Made by a program: the position numbers and the translations under genes
Notes under the pieces: model-generated
What the model was told of the DNA's origin: nothing
Database searches by the model: none
What the model saw: only the letters and a program-made list of their open reading frames with translations
Part shown: positions 28,056 through 36,412 of the stretch, one piece after another
Layout of the letters: every line of letters begins with the position of its first letter
Numbering within the stretch: position 1 is the first letter of the stretch
Source: CALVNN01 sp964393975
Lineage (GTDB): Bacteria > Bacillota > Clostridia > Christensenellales > UBA1242
DNA: 64,000 nt
Assembly: GCA_964393975.1 (NCBI GenBank)
Contig: CAYMVO010000004.1
Location: 7,346 to 71,345 of the forward strand
Direction of reading: 5' to 3'

Positions 28056-29560
28056 TATAGCACCTTCAAACTCTTCTTAAATGCTTTCTTAAAATCTCCC
28101 GCTACAGTCCTAATCTCATTTGTATTGACCGCTTGTCCATTTGCGGTAGTCACGCTCAAAATACAATTATCACCCAACACATCGCAAATTGCGTGTCTTG
28201 CGTCACTAATTTTTACAATCAGTCTAGCAATCTTCACAATAACGGCTAGTTTTTTGACAATTTCCATATAAGAATCATCAGTGATAATATCCCTATGCAC
28301 TAGCCATTGATTTATATCAAACTCATCTAGATTTTGACTCCCCGCCACAAACCCAGCGAGTAAGATTTCTAGATGCGAAGCACCTTTTATATCGCTATTT
28401 TGCGTCACATACAAACAATTTTTCTCAAAATTTTGATAATTTATACGCTTGCCACATTGCGACATATAAGAAGCAATTTTTAATATCCTATTGTGATGTT
28501 TTGTAAATCTATGGAGTACACGAAGTTCATCAAACAAATCATTTGCAATAGAGTAAATTTGCTCACATAACTCAACATTCTCGCCATAGAAATAATTGCA
28601 AGTCTCAAGACTAACAGTCAAAATATCAGGATAAAGTTTATCGCCATAGGTCTTTGAAAAATGTTCGTATAAAACGCCCTCAAAAATCTCCGTCGCACAC
28701 ACTCTAAATTCACCAATACAAAACTCATCAAATAGTGCCTTTATGATAGCTGTACCACTAGCGACAATATCCGCTCTATCCGAACCTATACCCTTGATTT
28801 TCTTTGTCTTATCAGCGTCCAAATCTTGTATAATCTTATACGATTTACCAAACACTTCTTGCGTGAGTAAATAGTTATGGTCACGATTGAATGAATATTT
28901 TGTGCCGAGTCTACAAATTTTAGCGAGATTTACAAAAGACTTGCCCATACCAATTAGTTTAAATTCCCCATCTTCAGCATCTAAAAAATCGCACGCTTTC
29001 AACTGCTCCTTGCAATACTCAACCATTTTATCCATTTTTTCACGAGGTGTGAGATTTGCATTTTCAAACATTTCTGCTAAAGTGTTAGCACCAAAATCTA
29101 TTACCATAGACTCAATTATATTTTTACGATTATACTTTACTATATATATACTATCGCTTTCAATATCGACCAATAGTCCCTTTGGTGTCTCTATTGTGTT
29201 AAAGCTACACAAATGTAAAATGTTTATATACGCACTGCCATAACTATCAAACTCATATCCCGTATGACTAGATATTTCCTCTAGTAGCATACGATAATTT
29301 TTTATTTTTTCCACTCTAGGTGTGCAATAACATATCACCATATCACTATTATTTTCGGCGATGACATTTTTATAATACTTCAACACACCAATCGCCTCAT
29401 TTACCCTTATAGGTTTAACATTGCCGTTTTGATGGTCAACTTCTAGTTTTATAATCTCGCTTATCCTTTCATAAACGACAAACTGACCTCTTTCATTATA
29501 ATTTGCAAAAACCAAATTAATACTATTTGTATCCAACTCTACCACAGCAAGTTTTTTCAT
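28055..29560 (-). CDS. Ppx/GppA phosphatase family protein
   Basis: 501 residues from ATG 29560 with GAGGTG upstream. Actin-like fold start 'LAVVELDTNSINLVFANYNE', 'KGLLVDIESDSIYIVKYN' and 'DRADIVASGTAIIKALFDEF' (GxxRADxxxxG, where GppA/Ppx has GL-x-x-x-RAD). The usual 'DIGGGSTE' is altered to 'DIESDSIY', so catalysis may differ. A helical C-terminal HD-like part follows ('LHRFTKHHNRILKIASYMSQ'). Hydrolyses polyphosphate or pppGpp in the family. Confidence 0.75.
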   Translation of the reverse strand: MKKLAVVELDTNSINLVFANYNERGQFVVYERISEIIKLEVDHQNGNVKPIRVNEAIGVLKYYKNVIAENNSDMVICYCTPRVEKIKNYRMLLEEISSHTGYEFDSYGSAYINILHLCSFNTIETPKGLLVDIESDSIYIVKYNRKNIIESMVIDFGANTLAEMFENANLTPREKMDKMVEYCKEQLKACDFLDAEDGEFKLIGMGKSFVNLAKICRLGTKYSFNRDHNYLLTQEVFGKSYKIIQDLDADKTKKIKGIGSDRADIVASGTAIIKALFDEFCIGEFRVCATEIFEGVLYEHFSKTYGDKLYPDILTVSLETCNYFYGENVELCEQIYSIANDLFDELRVLHRFTKHHNRILKIASYMSQCGKRINYQNFEKNCLYVTQNSDIKGASHLEILLAGFVAGSQNLDEFDINQWLVHRDIITDDSYMEIVKKLAVIVKIARLIVKISDARHAICDVLGDNCILSVTTANGQAVNTNEIRTVAGDFKKAFKKSLKVL

Positions 29561-29640
29561 CAAAAACACCTCTTTTTGTTTTTTTAATCTATATCAATAT
29601 GTTTAGTATATCACACTTCTTTTAAAAAGTATAGTGATTT

Positions 29641-29991
29641 TTAAAAAACTGATTTTAAATGATTTATTTCATCATCGACAATTTCTATTATATCAAATCT
29701 GATTTTTTCTTCTAAAAGATTTTTCCTTTTTAAGTACATTGTAGCGCTAAAACGTATATGCCGTATTTTATCTTGCGTGACTGCCTCACGTCCAAAGCCT
29801 TTACTTAGCGTACTCCTAGACTTCACTTCGACAAACACTATCCTATCCGCATCTTTTGCTATAATATCTATCTCGCCCATTTTGGTCTTATAGTTTTGCT
29901 CCAAGATTTTATATCCCAAGCCCTTTAAATACTTGACCGCTAGTCCCTCACCTTTCACACCTATTAAAAGGTTACTAGTCTTAAACTTCAC
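29641..29991 (-). CDS. YraN/UPF0102 endonuclease-like protein
   Basis: 116 residues. 'GVKGEGLAVKYLKGLGYKIL', 'NYKTKMGEIDIIAKDADRIV', 'FVEVKSRS' give the PDDEXK-type core (E, D, ExK). Function uncertain. Four-base overlap with rbgA; part of the rimM-trmD-rbgA-yraN unit. Confidence 0.9.
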   Translation of the reverse strand: MKFKTSNLLIGVKGEGLAVKYLKGLGYKILEQNYKTKMGEIDIIAKDADRIVFVEVKSRSTLSKGFGREAVTQDKIRHIRFSATMYLKRKNLLEEKIRFDIIEIVDDEINHLKSVF

Positions 29992-30839
29992 TTGAAATCC
30001 TCTATTTTATCCAAAATTTTATTGCCGAGTTTACCCGCTTTATAATCGGTGATGACTCGCATAACTGCTCTATCATAATCAAGTTCATTACCTTTTAGTC
30101 TAAAACCTAATTTATTTGTTATGTTTTCTAGCACTTCATACCCTTCGCCCTCTAGACTCACGCCGTAGCGGTCAATTAATGCAGTCGGGTTATTCTCTCT
30201 TAGCCACAAAATAAGCTCTATTGCAAGGTCGTCTTTTATAAGGACTTCTTCCTTTATGCTACCTATAAACGCCAAGTGCTTAGCGATTTCTTGATTGTCA
30301 AAAGATGGCCAAAGCGTACCAGGTGTATCTAACACTTCTATCCAATCATCCACCTTTACCCACTGCTTTGTCTTTGTCACGCCCGCACGGTTGCCAGTGA
30401 CCGCCTTAGCCTTGCCACAAAGGTTATTTGCGAGTGTACTTTTACCCGAATTTGGCACACCTAAAATCACCGCTCTAAAAGTCTTTTTTGCACCTTTTGA
30501 AAGATAAAAATCTATTCTCCCTTTTAAGACACTACGCAAGGCATTTAATATTTGCTTATTGCCACTAGCGGTACTATTGACCGCTACAGTAGTACTATTA
30601 GGTAGACTATCAAAATAATCTTTCCAAATCTTTAGCTCTTTTTCATCTACCAAATCAGCTTTGTTGAGCACGTAAACAATAGGTTTATTATTTATTATAC
30701 TCACAAAGGACGGATTTAGGCACGAATACGGCGCGCGACTATCTAACACATAGAGCACCGCATCAACATTTTTGATTTCTTCCCTTAGTACTTTTAAGGT
30801 CTTACGCATATGCCCAGGGAACCAATTAATCTTCATCAT
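29988..30839 (-). CDS. rbgA: Ribosome biogenesis GTPase RbgA (YlqF)
   Basis: 283 residues, circularly permuted GTPase: G4 'VLNKADLVDE' (about 60) precedes G1 'GVPNSGKSTLANNL' (about 130) and G3 'VLDTPGTLWPSF'. Start 'KINWFPGHMRKTLKVLREEI' is typical. Needed for late 50S assembly. Overlaps trmD and yraN. Confidence 0.95.
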   Translation of the reverse strand: MMKINWFPGHMRKTLKVLREEIKNVDAVLYVLDSRAPYSCLNPSFVSIINNKPIVYVLNKADLVDEKELKIWKDYFDSLPNSTTVAVNSTASGNKQILNALRSVLKGRIDFYLSKGAKKTFRAVILGVPNSGKSTLANNLCGKAKAVTGNRAGVTKTKQWVKVDDWIEVLDTPGTLWPSFDNQEIAKHLAFIGSIKEEVLIKDDLAIELILWLRENNPTALIDRYGVSLEGEGYEVLENITNKLGFRLKGNELDYDRAVMRVITDYKAGKLGNKILDKIEDFK

Positions 30840-31506
30840 TATCTCCTTTGAGCAGGTCAGGACGTCTCGCTTTTGTACGTATTAGACTTTGCTCTTTTCT
30901 CCATTTTTCTATGTTTGCGTGGTGTCCAGAAATTAGCACATTCGGGACTGTCACCCCCTCAAACTCATACGGTCTTGTGTACTGCGGATATTCAAGCAAG
31001 TTATTCTCAAAACTCTCCTCCCGTGTAGAGTCACTACTTAGCACATTTGGTATCATACGACTAACACTATCCACTAGCACCATAGCGGGCAGTTCACCAC
31101 CCGTTAGCACGTAATCACCTATACTAATCTCCTCATCTACATATAGGTCAATTACTCTTTGGTCTACCCCTTCATAATGCCCGCAAAGTATGATTAGACT
31201 ATCACACTTTGCCAAATCTTTCACAATTTTTTGAGTCAAAACTTTACCGCAAGGGCTCATAAATATTACTTTTGAATTGTCTTTTTTGACCGACTTTATA
31301 GCATTACAAATAGGCGCAGGTGTCATCACCATACCCGCACCTCCGCCAAAAGGTTCATCATCGCATTTTTGGTGTTTGTCCTCACTAAAATCTCTTATAT
31401 TTATCACATTTAGCTCAAACAAATTACTATTTAGCGCTCGCCCCACAATACTACTATGCAGAGCATCAAACATCTCAGGAAAAAGTGTCAAAATATCTAT
31501 CTTCAT
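30826..31506 (-). CDS. trmD: tRNA (guanine-N1-)-methyltransferase TrmD
   Basis: 226 residues. 'MKIDILTLFPEMFDALHSSI', 'DEPFGGGAGMVMTPAPI', 'LCGHYEGVDQRVIDLYVDEE' and 'SIGDYVLTGGELPAMVLVDS' (SAM-binding trefoil knot). Methylates G37. Overlaps rimM by four bases. Confidence 0.97.
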   Translation of the reverse strand: MKIDILTLFPEMFDALHSSIVGRALNSNLFELNVINIRDFSEDKHQKCDDEPFGGGAGMVMTPAPICNAIKSVKKDNSKVIFMSPCGKVLTQKIVKDLAKCDSLIILCGHYEGVDQRVIDLYVDEEISIGDYVLTGGELPAMVLVDSVSRMIPNVLSSDSTREESFENNLLEYPQYTRPYEFEGVTVPNVLISGHHANIEKWRKEQSLIRTKARRPDLLKGDNDED

Positions 31507-31988
31507 ACCTTGACCTCGTCAAATCTCGCCTCATCAAGATACAACTTTTTATTCTCTTTGTCCAATCTCACCACCAAGTCCGCTAAGTATGGGAATTGCC
31601 ATTTGCCGTACCTACCTTGTATGGTTATAACATCCGCCGAGCCGTATTGCTCGACTGATAAAATATTGCCGTAGCACTCCTCACCGACATACACCGCCAT
31701 ACCAATCATATCTTGCACAAAGCACTCGCCCTCATCCAGTGTAATCTCCTCGCACTCCGCAAAAATACTCATAGAATGAAGTGCTAACGCATCGTTTCTA
31801 TCAAGCACACCCTCTAGTGTCATATACACAAAACCTAGTCTTTCCACCGCACTCTTGATATCGTAAAGTCTATTATTTATAGTGACTTGTTTGAGGTCCT
31901 TAAACCTATCATAACTTATAAACAAAACGACTTTCATCTCCCCTTTTATACCTTGCGGTTTCAAAATCTTACCTACTTCTACCTTCAT
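31503..31988 (-). CDS. rimM: 16S rRNA processing protein RimM
   Basis: 161 residues from ATG 31988; the longer frame start at 32015 would lie upstream of the likely transcription start. 'MKVEVGKILKPQGIKGEMKV' and PRC-barrel 'DMIGMAVYVGEECYGNILSV' with 'FPYLADLVVRLDKENKKLYL'. Binds S19 in 30S maturation. Confidence 0.93.
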   Translation of the reverse strand: MKVEVGKILKPQGIKGEMKVVLFISYDRFKDLKQVTINNRLYDIKSAVERLGFVYMTLEGVLDRNDALALHSMSIFAECEEITLDEGECFVQDMIGMAVYVGEECYGNILSVEQYGSADVITIQGRYGKWQFPYLADLVVRLDKENKKLYLDEARFDEVKV

Positions 31989-32017
31989 ATTAACACCAAC
32001 CTTTATCTTGTACACTC

Positions 32018-32046
32018 ATTATATCAAATATCTTTATATTTCGCAA
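32018..32046 (-). promoter_or_regulatory. Promoter of rimM-trmD-rbgA-yraN
   Basis: Minus strand TTGCGA (32046-32041), 17 bp, TATAAT (32023-32018). It separates this unit from the ffh-rpsP part. A GTGTTTTTTT/AAAAAACAC stem at 32062-32108 may end upstream transcripts. The rest of 32109-32455 is AT-rich with no gene recognised. Confidence 0.75.
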
Positions 32047-32455
32047 CTATAAAAAGAAAAAACACCGCAAATCTAAATAAAAATCTATCTCGCCCGCCGT
32101 GTTTTTTTGCAATCAAATTACTTACAATAGTTTAACTTACACAAAAAGTATCTTTTGTATATCCTATTTATATGTTTTTAATGATTTACATTGCTTCAAA
32201 AATCATTTTTGCAATGATTTTACACTCTTCAAAATTCTTTGTAATAATATTAACATCAAAAGATTGAATAAAAATATTCATTATTTTCTTTGTTAAAATT
32301 GCTATATCACCTATCATTGCGAGTTGATAAACAATTCTCAATTTCTTTTATATATGAATCGTATTAATTTTCAGGTGTAAAAGATATTATATCTATTGAA
32401 TCTTATTCGTTTTTTTTGAGTTAACTTTTCTATATTCATTTAAAAAATTTAACAT

Positions 32456-33637
32456 TTAAAGTTCTTCCATAGTTAAAAAGTCTTTTAGTTTGATATGCTT
32501 TACAGTACTAGTAGAATAATCTATATCATCATTAGTAATAATTATTTTTTGCGATAAATTGTCTATATCCTTAAAAGCATCAAACTCACGCTTGTACGCC
32601 TTATCCTCCACCACGCTATATGCGACTTGCACATAGTACTTTTTATTACCTTTTTGCGCTAAGAAATCTATCTCCTTACCATTGTTGTCAAAAACATATA
32701 GGTCATATCCCATATACAACAACTCATTATAAACAATGTTTTCTAGGTTGTGTGTCAAATCAAACTTATTATCCAAACACCTAATAGAGTTGAAAGAAAC
32801 ATCCTCGTTATAAACCTTTTTAAAATACGACAATTCCTTTTTAGTCTTTGTAGAATACTGCTTTATAGAAGAAATTATATACGCCTCTTCAAGATAATCT
32901 AGGTATTTTATGATAGTATTTAAGGAACAATTTTCATTTTCACTATTTATATAAGTCTTTATTGATTTAGCGGAATATATCCTCGCATTAGAACGCAAAA
33001 TATAGTTTACAATACTCTTAAACAAACTCTCTTTTTTAATATGATATCTATTTATCAAATCATTTATGACAATGGTGTTATTAAGTTCATTTAGATACCT
33101 TAACCTCGCCTCATCTGTTTCAAACTCAAATCTTTTTGGAAAACCACCCCAAATAAGATAATCGGTCAAACTACAATCTTTATTAAGCTCCTTAGTATAC
33201 TCTAAAATCTCCTTGTATACAAAAGGTCGTACTTGAAAAGAAACATATCTACCGCTAAGTTCTTTAATAAATTCTTTTGATAAAAGCCTAGAATTTGAAC
33301 CCGTAATAAATAGTGAAGTATTATCCAATCTTAAAGTCTTACAAGCAATTTGCCAATCAGCCAAGTTTTGTATCTCATCAAAAAACAAATAACACTTGCC
33401 ATCCTTTTTATGAGCATCAACAAAATCTATCAAATCGGTAGCGGTTTTTATATTTGAACTAACCCTCGTATCTTCAAAATTTAAATAAATAATATTGTCG
33501 GTCTTTTTCGCTATTTCATTTTTAATTTGCTCCAAGATTACCGATTTACCACATCTACGAATACCCGTAATAATTTTTATCAAATCAGACTCATAAAAAT
33601 CTCTAACTGGTGCAATATAGTGTTCTCTAAAAATCAT
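32456..33637 (-). CDS. AAA_14/DUF4143 ATPase, copy 1
   Basis: 393 residues. Walker A 'IITGIRRCGKSVILEQI' (about 22-38), Walker B 'YLFFDEIQNLADWQIACKTL', sensor 'LFITGSNSRLLSKEFIKELS', arginine stretch 'LSGRYVSFQVRPFVYKEILE', then the C-terminal DUF4143 part with a nuclease-like core 'NGKEIDFLAQKGNKKYYVQV'. The family is widespread in anaerobes and archaea; cellular role unknown. It interrupts the usual rpsP-to-rimM order, where khpA would be expected. The ATG follows GAGGTG. The promoter is overlain by inverted repeats. Confidence 0.88.
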   Translation of the reverse strand: MIFREHYIAPVRDFYESDLIKIITGIRRCGKSVILEQIKNEIAKKTDNIIYLNFEDTRVSSNIKTATDLIDFVDAHKKDGKCYLFFDEIQNLADWQIACKTLRLDNTSLFITGSNSRLLSKEFIKELSGRYVSFQVRPFVYKEILEYTKELNKDCSLTDYLIWGGFPKRFEFETDEARLRYLNELNNTIVINDLINRYHIKKESLFKSIVNYILRSNARIYSAKSIKTYINSENENCSLNTIIKYLDYLEEAYIISSIKQYSTKTKKELSYFKKVYNEDVSFNSIRCLDNKFDLTHNLENIVYNELLYMGYDLYVFDNNGKEIDFLAQKGNKKYYVQVAYSVVEDKAYKREFDAFKDIDNLSQKIIITNDDIDYSTSTVKHIKLKDFLTMEEL

Positions 33638-33659
33638 AAACTTTCACCTCGCTACACAT

Positions 33660-33688
33660 ATTATACTGAAACATTTTGCAAAAGTCAA
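33660..33688 (-). promoter_or_regulatory. Consensus promoter of ATPase copy 1
   Basis: Minus strand TTGACT (33688-33683), 17 bp, TATAAT (33665-33660); leader about 16 nt. The spacer contains AAAATGTTTCAG, an arm of the inverted repeats next to it. Confidence 0.85.
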
Positions 33689-33735
33689 GCAAATGTTTCA
33701 CTGCCACTGAAACATTTTACACAAAAACACAAAAT
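33665..33735. repeat. Four TGAAACATTT half-sites forming two inverted repeats over a promoter
   Basis: Pair one: CTGAAACATTTTG (33665-33677) faces CAAATGTTTCA (about 33690-33700). Pair two: ACTGAAACATTTT (about 33706-33718) faces AAAATGTTTCAGT (about 33731-33743). The arms overlap the promoter spacer and lie directly upstream, which fits a repressor or autoregulator site. Confidence 0.7.
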
Positions 33736-33771
33736 GTTTCAGTAGAAAACACACATTTCATTACATTAAAC

Positions 33772-33798
33772 AAAAAAGACACCAAATGGTATCTTTTG
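33772..33798 (-). terminator. Terminator of ylxM-ffh-rpsP
   Basis: Minus strand AAAAGATACC pairs with GGTGTCTTTT, followed by TTT. It lies directly behind rpsP. Confidence 0.75.
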
Positions 33799-33803
33799 TA
33801 ATA

Positions 33804-34106
33804 TTAGTTTTCGCTAGATTCAGCTTTTTCTTCTTTTTTCTTAAACACTTTGGTGCAAGGTTTTTTCTCAATGATACCAGCTTTTTCTAGCAAAGCTTTT
33901 GCTGTATCGGTAGGTTGAGCGCCTTTAACGAGCCAAGCGTTTACCTTGTCAGCGTCAAGTTTGATTTGTACTGGATCCACAAGTGGATTGTAGGTACCTA
34001 ATACTTCAATAAACTTGCCGTCTCTAGGGCTACGAGAATCAGCAACAACTACTCTATAAAATGGAGATTTTTTGTCACCAAGTCTTGTCAAACGAATTTT
34101 TACCAT
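33804..34106 (-). CDS. rpsP: Ribosomal protein S16
   Basis: 100 residues from the ATG at 34106, which has AAGGAG; an upstream in-frame start at 34193 lies inside ffh. 'MVKIRLTRLGDKKSPFYRVV' and 'PRDGKFIEVLGTYNP' are S16. The C-terminal tail is Lys/Glu-rich. Confidence 0.97.
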   Translation of the reverse strand: MVKIRLTRLGDKKSPFYRVVVADSRSPRDGKFIEVLGTYNPLVDPVQIKLDADKVNAWLVKGAQPTDTAKALLEKAGIIEKKPCTKVFKKKEEKAESSEN

Positions 34107-34164
34107 AATATTTTTCTCCTTATAAGTTTTATATATGTTACACCGCTTCAAAAGCGAAAATAAC

Positions 34165-35478
34165 CTAAAATTTAAATTTTTTGTTTTTACCAAACTGTTT
34201 CATCATACTCTTAGTCTGTTCATACTGTTTGATTAGAGCGTTTACCTCTTGTATAGAGGTCCCGCTACCTAGTGCAATTCTCTTTTTGCGACTACCGTTT
34301 AAAAGCGCAGGGTTTCGCCTCTCTTTAACGGTCATTGACTGGATAATTGCCTTGTTGCGTTTTAATTGGTTCTCATCTATTTGCTTGATTTGTCCGCCGA
34401 GTTTCCCACTCAAGCCAGGTATCATAGCAATCAAATCGTTGATATTACCCATTTTGTTGATTTTATCAAATTGAACCAAATAATCCTCAAAGGTAAAACT
34501 ATTTTCACGCAACATTTTTTCGTATTGTTTTGCCTCGTCCTCGGATATTGCTTCTTGTGCTTTTTCAATGAGTGACAACACATCACCCATCCCCAAAATT
34601 CTACTCGCCATTCTGTCTGGGTAGAAAGGCTCTATATCGCCGACCTTTTCACCTACACCGCAAAATTTTATAGGTTTGCCCGTAATCGCCTTTATACTTA
34701 GCGCCGAACCGCCACGAGTGTCACCATCTAGTTTTGTTAGGATAACGCCCGTGATATCTAGTTTCTCATCAAAAGTCTTTGCCACCGTCACCGCATCTTG
34801 ACCTGTCATAGCGTCCACAGTCAAAAGTATCTCCTTAGGTGCGACCTCTTGCTTTATGGAAATCAACTCGCCCATAAGCGTCTCATCTATATGGAGTCTA
34901 CCCGCCGTATCTATGATAACTACATCAAAGCCTTGTGATTTTGCGTGTGCGATAGCCTCTTTTGCGGTCTTGATAGGACTCTGTGTACCTCTCTCAAACA
35001 CCTCAGTATTGACCTGCTTACCCACCACTTTTAGTTGGTCAATCGCAGCAGGTCTATAAATATCGCACGCTACTAAAAGCGGTTTTTTACCTTGTTTTTT
35101 GAGATTGCCAGCGAGCTTTGCGCACATAGTAGTCTTACCCGCACCTTGCAAACCGCACATCATAATGACGGTCGGTGGAGCTGATGCAAACACAATTTTT
35201 GCGTGTTCGCTACCCATAAGCTTCACAAGCTCTTCATTGACTATCTTAATGACTTGTTGACCAGGAGTTAGACTCTTCATAACATCTTGTCCGACTGCCT
35301 TCTCACTGACCTCACTAATAAAATTTTTCGCTACCGCAAAATTTACATCCGCCTCAAGCAGTGCGACTCTTATCTCACGCATAGCCTCTTTTATTTCTAG
35401 TTCTGTGAGCTTACCTTTTTTGGTAAGTTTGCTAAATATATGATTTAATCGTTCACTAAGCGAACTAAATACTGCCAT
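34165..35478 (-). CDS. ffh: Signal recognition particle protein Ffh
   Basis: 437 residues. N domain 'FSSLSERLNHIFSKLTKKGK', GTPase motifs 'MCGLQGAGKTTMCAKLA', 'VIIDTAGRLHIDETLM', 'ILTKLDGDTRGGSAL' and 'GVGEKVGDIEPF'; C-terminal M domain with 'RIALGSGTSIQEVNALIKQY'. Targets nascent membrane proteins with 4.5S RNA and FtsY. Ends in TAG. Confidence 0.97.
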   Translation of the reverse strand: MAVFSSLSERLNHIFSKLTKKGKLTELEIKEAMREIRVALLEADVNFAVAKNFISEVSEKAVGQDVMKSLTPGQQVIKIVNEELVKLMGSEHAKIVFASAPPTVIMMCGLQGAGKTTMCAKLAGNLKKQGKKPLLVACDIYRPAAIDQLKVVGKQVNTEVFERGTQSPIKTAKEAIAHAKSQGFDVVIIDTAGRLHIDETLMGELISIKQEVAPKEILLTVDAMTGQDAVTVAKTFDEKLDITGVILTKLDGDTRGGSALSIKAITGKPIKFCGVGEKVGDIEPFYPDRMASRILGMGDVLSLIEKAQEAISEDEAKQYEKMLRENSFTFEDYLVQFDKINKMGNINDLIAMIPGLSGKLGGQIKQIDENQLKRNKAIIQSMTVKERRNPALLNGSRKKRIALGSGTSIQEVNALIKQYEQTKSMMKQFGKNKKFKF

Positions 35479-35495
35479 AACTACTCCTTTTGACC

Positions 35496-35795
35496 TTACT
35501 CTCCACTAAACACACCGTCTACAAAATCTAGCACGACCTTATCCGCAATGCCTGCTCTCAAGCCTCTCCACTCCCGCTTTTTTCTAGCGAGACAAAGACA
35601 CGCCTCTAATCTATCCAACTTTTGCAACGCTTTGTCTCTCGTATCCTTGACACCTTGCTTGCTAATGTCCAAATTTTCCGCTATCTCATTTAGACTCGTG
35701 TCATAGCGATAGTAATCTGTCATAATCTGCCTTTGGTTATCGGTAAGAAGCCCCTCATAGCAATCAAGCATATCACAAATAAACTCATTATCCAT
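35496..35795 (-). CDS. ylxM: YlxM-type helix-turn-helix protein
   Basis: 99 residues, sigma-70 region-4-like HTH ('LLTDNQRQIMTDYYRYDTSL' and 'EIAENLDISKQGVKDTRDKA'). Stands just before ffh, as in Bacillota, where it modulates SRP. The C-terminal 25 residues are not typical. Confidence 0.92.
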   Translation of the reverse strand: MDNEFICDMLDCYEGLLTDNQRQIMTDYYRYDTSLNEIAENLDISKQGVKDTRDKALQKLDRLEACLCLARKKREWRGLRAGIADKVVLDFVDGVFSGE

Positions 35796-35900
35796 ACTCG
35801 CACCCCGTAAACCTATTATACTTTACCACACACGAAATCAATTGTCAAGTGTTTTTATAAAAAAATAGTTTGATTTACGCAAATCAAACGCTCTATCAAA

Positions 35901-36233
35901 CTACTCAATATCTTGTTCTCTTTTTAATAACTCTTCATTTTCTTTCTTAAAATGTGTTTGATAATATTTTTCCGATAATTCTATTGCCAAAAAAATATTC
36001 GGTTCACTCTGTAAAACATCCTTATTTTCTTCCCAAAACTTTTTGTATTGATTTAAACTCATTTCATTTGTACCACCCATATAATTAGGATAATCATTTT
36101 GAATATCGTCATCTTCCCAACCGCAAAACCTACAAACTTGATAACTGTATTCAATATCACTAAGTCCGCACACTTTACATTTGTACGGTGGGCATTCCAT
36201 CATTTTACCTGTTCTTTTATTTTCAAAATACAT
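35901..36233 (-). CDS. CPCC-like cysteine-rich protein
   Basis: 110 residues from an ATG preceded by GGGTG. 'CPPYKCKVCGLSDIEYSYQV', 'CRFCGWEDDDIQNDYPNYMG' and 'GTNEMSLNQYKKFWEEN' match the cysteine-rich CPCC family (CPCC, CPxCFWEDD, GGANxxSL), with the first CPCC altered. Probably zinc-binding; function unknown. Confidence 0.8.
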   Translation of the reverse strand: MYFENKRTGKMMECPPYKCKVCGLSDIEYSYQVCRFCGWEDDDIQNDYPNYMGGTNEMSLNQYKKFWEENKDVLQSEPNIFLAIELSEKYYQTHFKKENEELLKREQDIE

Positions 36234-36351
36234 ATTTGTCACCCATAAATTTATTTGCATTATATATGATAACACAATACCCCTTAAAAAGCAAATTTTA
36301 GTTTGTTGATTTAAAAATTGATGGTCAAAAGGTAAAAATTTATTAAAATCA

Positions 36352-36380
36352 TTGTAAAAATCTAGGAAATTTGCTATACT
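36352..36380 (+). promoter_or_regulatory. Promoter of mnmG
   Basis: TTGTAA, 17 bp, TATACT; 33 bp before the ATG at 36413, which supports that start over the codon at 36371. Confidence 0.7.
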
Positions 36381-36412
36381 ATTTTGAATTTTATTTTTTT
36401 AAGGAAGTATTT

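Noticed and set aside
32147..33802. Direct repeats flanking ATPase copy 1 (GTATCTTTTGTA near 32149 and 33789)
   Set aside because: Only 12-13 bp match, AT-rich, and the right copy is part of the rpsP terminator; could be chance.
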